From an uncultured Lachnospiraceae bacterium (GTDB lineage: Bacteria; Bacillota; Clostridia; Lachnospirales; Lachnospiraceae), in contig CAJFOF010000003.1 of NCBI GenBank assembly GCA_904395885.1, positions 1-37,176 of the forward strand: 37,176 nucleotides of DNA. The letters are read 5' to 3'. The first letter of the stretch is position 1. Each line of letters starts with the position of its first letter. The position numbers and the translations under genes are program-made. Positions 34,909 to 37,176 of this stretch are shown here, one piece after another. Under the pieces are notes generated by a model. It made no database searches, had not been told where the DNA came from, and was given only the letters and a program-made list of their open reading frames with translations.

Positions 34909-36213
34909 TCACAGAGCCAGCATTTTCCGGGTGAATTCATTTTTGGGAGATTCCCCGTACTTTTGCTGGTAAGCGCACTGATAGATGTGGCTGGCGTAGA
35001 GATCCTGGCGGAACATGGAGAGGGCGTCCGGCTCCAGGCTCTTGACAGCGGCCGCAGGGCTGTAGACCAGGGGGATGCGGCTGGTATATTCGAGGACAGA
35101 GAGGAGAGGGGAAGCGCTCTTTTGAAAGCCCAGAATTCGGGCGTAGGGAGCGTAGCCTCTCTTTTTCCACAGGGCCATATCGCTCTTTTTCAGCCCCAGC
35201 AGGAGATGGGTCAGGCCGCGGTTGATGCGGGTGTAAGTGTATTGTTTTGTTTTAAGCTGGGCCGCTCTGCCCTCCCATCCGGAAAAATCCAGGAGAAGGC
35301 GTTCCAGGCGCAGCGCCATGTCAGAAGAGACGTCACCGTACTGGCTGAGGGCAGCGGATGCGGAATCGCCGTTTTTCAGAGCAGACAAAAGGAAACTATT
35401 TAATATAGAAGAAAAGTCATCAGGCCACAGAGGCTTTGCCTGGGAGAAAAGCCCTCTGACCTCCTCAGGAATATAGCGGAGAAGATTGCGGTAGGCCCTG
35501 CTGTCGAAAAGCTGGACAAAAGAGGAGGAAGGAGAGAGCTGGCGCAGGGTGCCCCGAATGCCGGATGCCGAGGCGTGAACCGGAAGTTCGCCTTCTTCGG
35601 AGGCGCTGTCCAGATCATCGAGGTATCCCGCTCCCTGGCGTCTCAGAGTAACTGGGAGGATGGGGGAATCCTGTCGGATGATCGCCTTGCAGTATTCCAG
35701 TCCCAGGATATTGTTTGGGGAAGATACCAGAGCTGCCAGGGAGGAATCTCCGCTCTCCCCGTAGAGCCGTTCCAGGGCAGTCTGTCTGGCCGCAGGGAAG
35801 GTGGAACCCTTTTTCAGCTCCTCCTGAAGGATTTGGGCGTACTCGTCCGTCTCCTCCACCAGGAGCCTGGCGGCAGACAGGAGCGGGATGCAGTCTCCGC
35901 ACTCGCTGCCGAAACACAGAAAATCGACGGTACCCAGCCGGTCCAGAAGGGCAACGCCGCAGGAGGCAAAGTCCTCCGCGCTGCTGACGGCAAAGGGCGA
36001 TGGAAGCTCCAGAACCAGATCGGCTCCGCAAGCCAGAGCCATCTCGGCCCGGGTGTATTTATCAAAAATGGCCGGGCCGCCCCTCTGAACGAAATCCCCG
36101 CTCATGGCAACCACGATAAAGTCAGCCCCAGTCAGTTTTCTGGCCTGGTTCAGATGGTACAAATGCCCGGTGTGAAATGGATTGTATTCTGCAATGATTC
36201 CCGTAACTTTCAT
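34909..36213 (-). CDS. tmcAL: tRNA(Met) cytidine acetate ligase
   Basis: A 434-residue protein of the TmcAL/YlbM family, which uses acetate and ATP to make N4-acetylcytidine at the wobble position of elongator tRNA-Met. The nucleotidyltransferase-like motif GIIAEYNPFHTGHLYHL (HxGH) is at the N-terminus, followed by VAMSGDFVQRGGPAIFDKYTRAEMAL and DLVLELP, all typical; the C-terminal half is the variable helical tRNA-binding region. TAAGGGGG lies a few bases before the ATG. It converges on gatB and is downstream of a methyltransferase gene on the same strand, with its own promoter in between. A tRNA-modification gene next to a tRNA-charging operon is thematically consistent but on the other strand. 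Confidence 0.93.
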   Translation of the reverse strand: MKVTGIIAEYNPFHTGHLYHLNQARKLTGADFIVVAMSGDFVQRGGPAIFDKYTRAEMALACGADLVLELPSPFAVSSAEDFASCGVALLDRLGTVDFLCFGSECGDCIPLLSAARLLVEETDEYAQILQEELKKGSTFPAARQTALERLYGESGDSSLAALVSSPNNILGLEYCKAIIRQDSPILPVTLRRQGAGYLDDLDSASEEGELPVHASASGIRGTLRQLSPSSSFVQLFDSRAYRNLLRYIPEEVRGLFSQAKPLWPDDFSSILNSFLLSALKNGDSASAALSQYGDVSSDMALRLERLLLDFSGWEGRAAQLKTKQYTYTRINRGLTHLLLGLKKSDMALWKKRGYAPYARILGFQKSASPLLSVLEYTSRIPLVYSPAAAVKSLEPDALSMFRQDLYASHIYQCAYQQKYGESPKNEFTRKMLAL

Positions 36214-36281
36214 GCGCCTGCCCCCTTACGCGCCCTGACAGATGTGCCGGAAAAACCGGACTCAGGGCTTCTATACAGATC

Positions 36282-36310
36282 ATTATAGGAGAGAAGAGGT
36301 AGAGAGTAAA
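36282..36310 (-). promoter_or_regulatory. tmcAL promoter
   Basis: On the - strand TTTACT (36310-36305), a 17-bp spacer, TATAAT (36287-36282). It overlaps the 3' end and stop of the upstream methyltransferase gene. The leader contains CCCTGA/TCAGGG arms enclosing CCGG-TTTTT-CCGG, without a T-run at its end. Confidence 0.7.
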
Positions 36311-37020
36311 GAGGTTTTTGGCAATGCTTTTGTTTTTCGTGCTCTCACGATGATAACAGCCGGGATTTCACGGTTCGCTCCAAAGCATTCTTCATAAAAG
36401 CCATCGATTATAAAACCATTTTGGAAACAGATATTAAAAATCTCCTGCATAGAACGGTGATAATAACATTGCTTCTGAGGCTGTCCCTCAATTGCTTCAC
36501 CGTAATAGCTGTGCGGCGTCATATATTTCTCGGTCAATGTAACGAAACAGGGATGCTGAGTGGCAAATACAAAGATACCGTCATCGACAATCAATTGATT
36601 CACACAAGAAAACAGGTCTTGGATCTCAGCGATATCCATAATTGCCATGTTGGAAACTGCTTTTGTAAAGGGTTTCCGCCTCTTTAGCAGCATTAGGCTT
36701 TCTTTGCTGGTCGCGTCTGCTAGACAAAACTCGATTTTATCACTAAAACGTGATTGCCGTTTTTTGGCCAGGTCTATCATCTTAGGAGAATAGTCAAAGG
36801 CCACAACGTTGGCGCCGTGCTCGGCTAAAAAGGCAGAATAATTTCCGTTTCCACACGCTACGTCCAAAACGTAATCATCCGGTTGAATGTCTAACAGCTC
36901 AGTTACTTTGGGCCGCACTGTTTTTCTGTGAAATTCATTAGAATGATCTCCCATAGCCTGATCCCAAAACACCGCATTCGCTTCCCAGGCCAGTAAGCTA
37001 TCTTCGACAGAGTATTTCAT
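36283..37020 (-). CDS. Class I SAM-dependent methyltransferase
   Basis: A 245-residue methyltransferase. Motif I VLDVACGNGNYSAFLAEHG, VAFDYSPKMIDLAKKR and CLADATS are the SAM-binding core; VSNMAIMDI and DDGIFVFATQHPC are motif IV/V-like, resembling the UbiE/Methyltransf_11-25 groups. AAAGGGGG just before ATG 37020 sets the start; 15 extra upstream codons from 37065 have no ribosome site. The substrate is unknown. Its codons are visibly more AT-rich than those of gatB and tmcAL next door, and a long inverted repeat lies just upstream, so recent acquisition is possible (inference). Confidence 0.85.
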   Translation of the reverse strand: MKYSVEDSLLAWEANAVFWDQAMGDHSNEFHRKTVRPKVTELLDIQPDDYVLDVACGNGNYSAFLAEHGANVVAFDYSPKMIDLAKKRQSRFSDKIEFCLADATSKESLMLLKRRKPFTKAVSNMAIMDIAEIQDLFSCVNQLIVDDGIFVFATQHPCFVTLTEKYMTPHSYYGEAIEGQPQKQCYYHRSMQEIFNICFQNGFIIDGFYEECFGANREIPAVIIVRARKTKALPKTSLLSTSSLL

Positions 37021-37079
37021 GTTGATCCCCCTTTCATGTTTACCGGCGCCAGCGTGTACTGGCATTTCATTAGGAAGTT

Positions 37080-37085
37080 ATTATA
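37080..37085 (-). promoter_or_regulatory. Extended -10 of the methyltransferase gene
   Basis: On the - strand TGC-TATAAT (TATAAT at 37085-37080). No good -35 is found; the best candidate, TTAGAG at 18-bp spacing, lies in the left arm of the inverted repeat 37101-37164. The leader then has a GCCAG/CTGGC hairpin. Confidence 0.5.
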
Positions 37086-37100
37086 GCAGATGGGAGATGT

Positions 37101-37164
37101 ATGCTCTAAGTGACTTCTTAATCATGGTTTTTGTCATGGTTAGTGAAGCAGTCACTTAGAGCAT
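37101..37164. repeat. 64-nt near-perfect inverted repeat
   Basis: ATGCTCTAAGTGACT (37101-37115) is perfectly complementary to AGTCACTTAGAGCAT (37150-37164). Pairing continues inward with small bulges (CTTC/GAAG, TTA/TAA, CATG/CATG) to a short T-rich loop. On the + strand it is followed by TTTTCATTTC, so it could terminate rightward transcription, but no + gene ends nearby. It may instead be an operator for the - strand methyltransferase promoter or a small mobile repeat. The window ends 12 bases later. Confidence 0.7.
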
Positions 37165-37176
37165 TTTCATTTCAGG

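Noticed and set aside
1..37176. CRISPR arrays, rRNA/tRNA genes, prophage, transposase or toxin-antitoxin genes
   Set aside because: No regularly spaced repeats, no tRNA-like cloverleaf blocks or rRNA motifs, and no protein resembling these systems among the open frames.

Overview
The window looks like chromosomal DNA from an anaerobic Firmicute, most likely a clostridium of the Lachnospiraceae type. The reasons are strong AGGAGG-like ribosome binding sites, TTGACA/TATAAT promoters, T-box and attenuator leaders, a type III glutamine synthetase, LL-diaminopimelate aminotransferase (DapL), an archaeal-type AspRS next to gatCAB, an ANTAR regulator, and a stand-alone citrate synthase with no other TCA genes. 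Nearly all of it is housekeeping metabolism. There are 27 supported protein genes. I see no rRNA, tRNA, CRISPR array or complete mobile element. The right two thirds (gltB to tmcAL) look visibly richer in G+C at third codon positions than the left part and than the last gene; I judged this by eye.

Left part (1-14908, all genes +). A palindrome-rich leader precedes a TPM-like membrane protein and a PspA/IM30 protein (envelope stress). Next come an M19 dipeptidase and a phosphate module: an 11-bp-phased Pho box, a Na/Pi cotransporter with PhoU-like C-terminus, and a PhoB/PhoR-like pair. An SH3b-NlpC/P60 wall hydrolase behind a structured leader follows, then citrate synthase, coaE, a WalJ-like MBL hydrolase, the UPF0237 (ACT)/UPF0210 pair and a METTL25-like methyltransferase.

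Middle (14938-29969): nitrogen and glutamine metabolism. On the - strand lie glnN (GS III) and then purF. Divergently on the + strand are pyrG-gltB-gltD and then a glnA-like gene, an ANTAR regulator and dapL. The glnN and pyrG promoters are back to back (-35 boxes 24 bp apart). glnN, pyrG-gltBD and glnA each carry a terminator hairpin in the leader. The pyrG and glnA hairpins begin with the same 12-mer, GACAAWGGCGTC. The glnA-like protein keeps the GS I fold but has lost key catalytic residues (positions equivalent to Salmonella D50, E327, R339, R355 and R359 are E, G, S, K and C). The adjacent ANTAR protein has a receiver-like domain without the phospho-accepting Asp. I infer a possible nitrogen-sensing antitermination module in which a non-canonical GS-like protein and a phosphorylation-independent RNA-binding regulator act on leader terminators. 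This is the most interesting hypothesis in the window and is untested.

Right part (29947-37176). A T-box leader with an Asn (AAC) specifier controls aspS-gatC-gatA-gatB, the indirect route to Asn-tRNA (and, through GatCAB, Gln-tRNA). Convergent to it is tmcAL, and upstream of that a more AT-rich class I methyltransferase. A 64-nt near-perfect inverted repeat sits close to the right edge.
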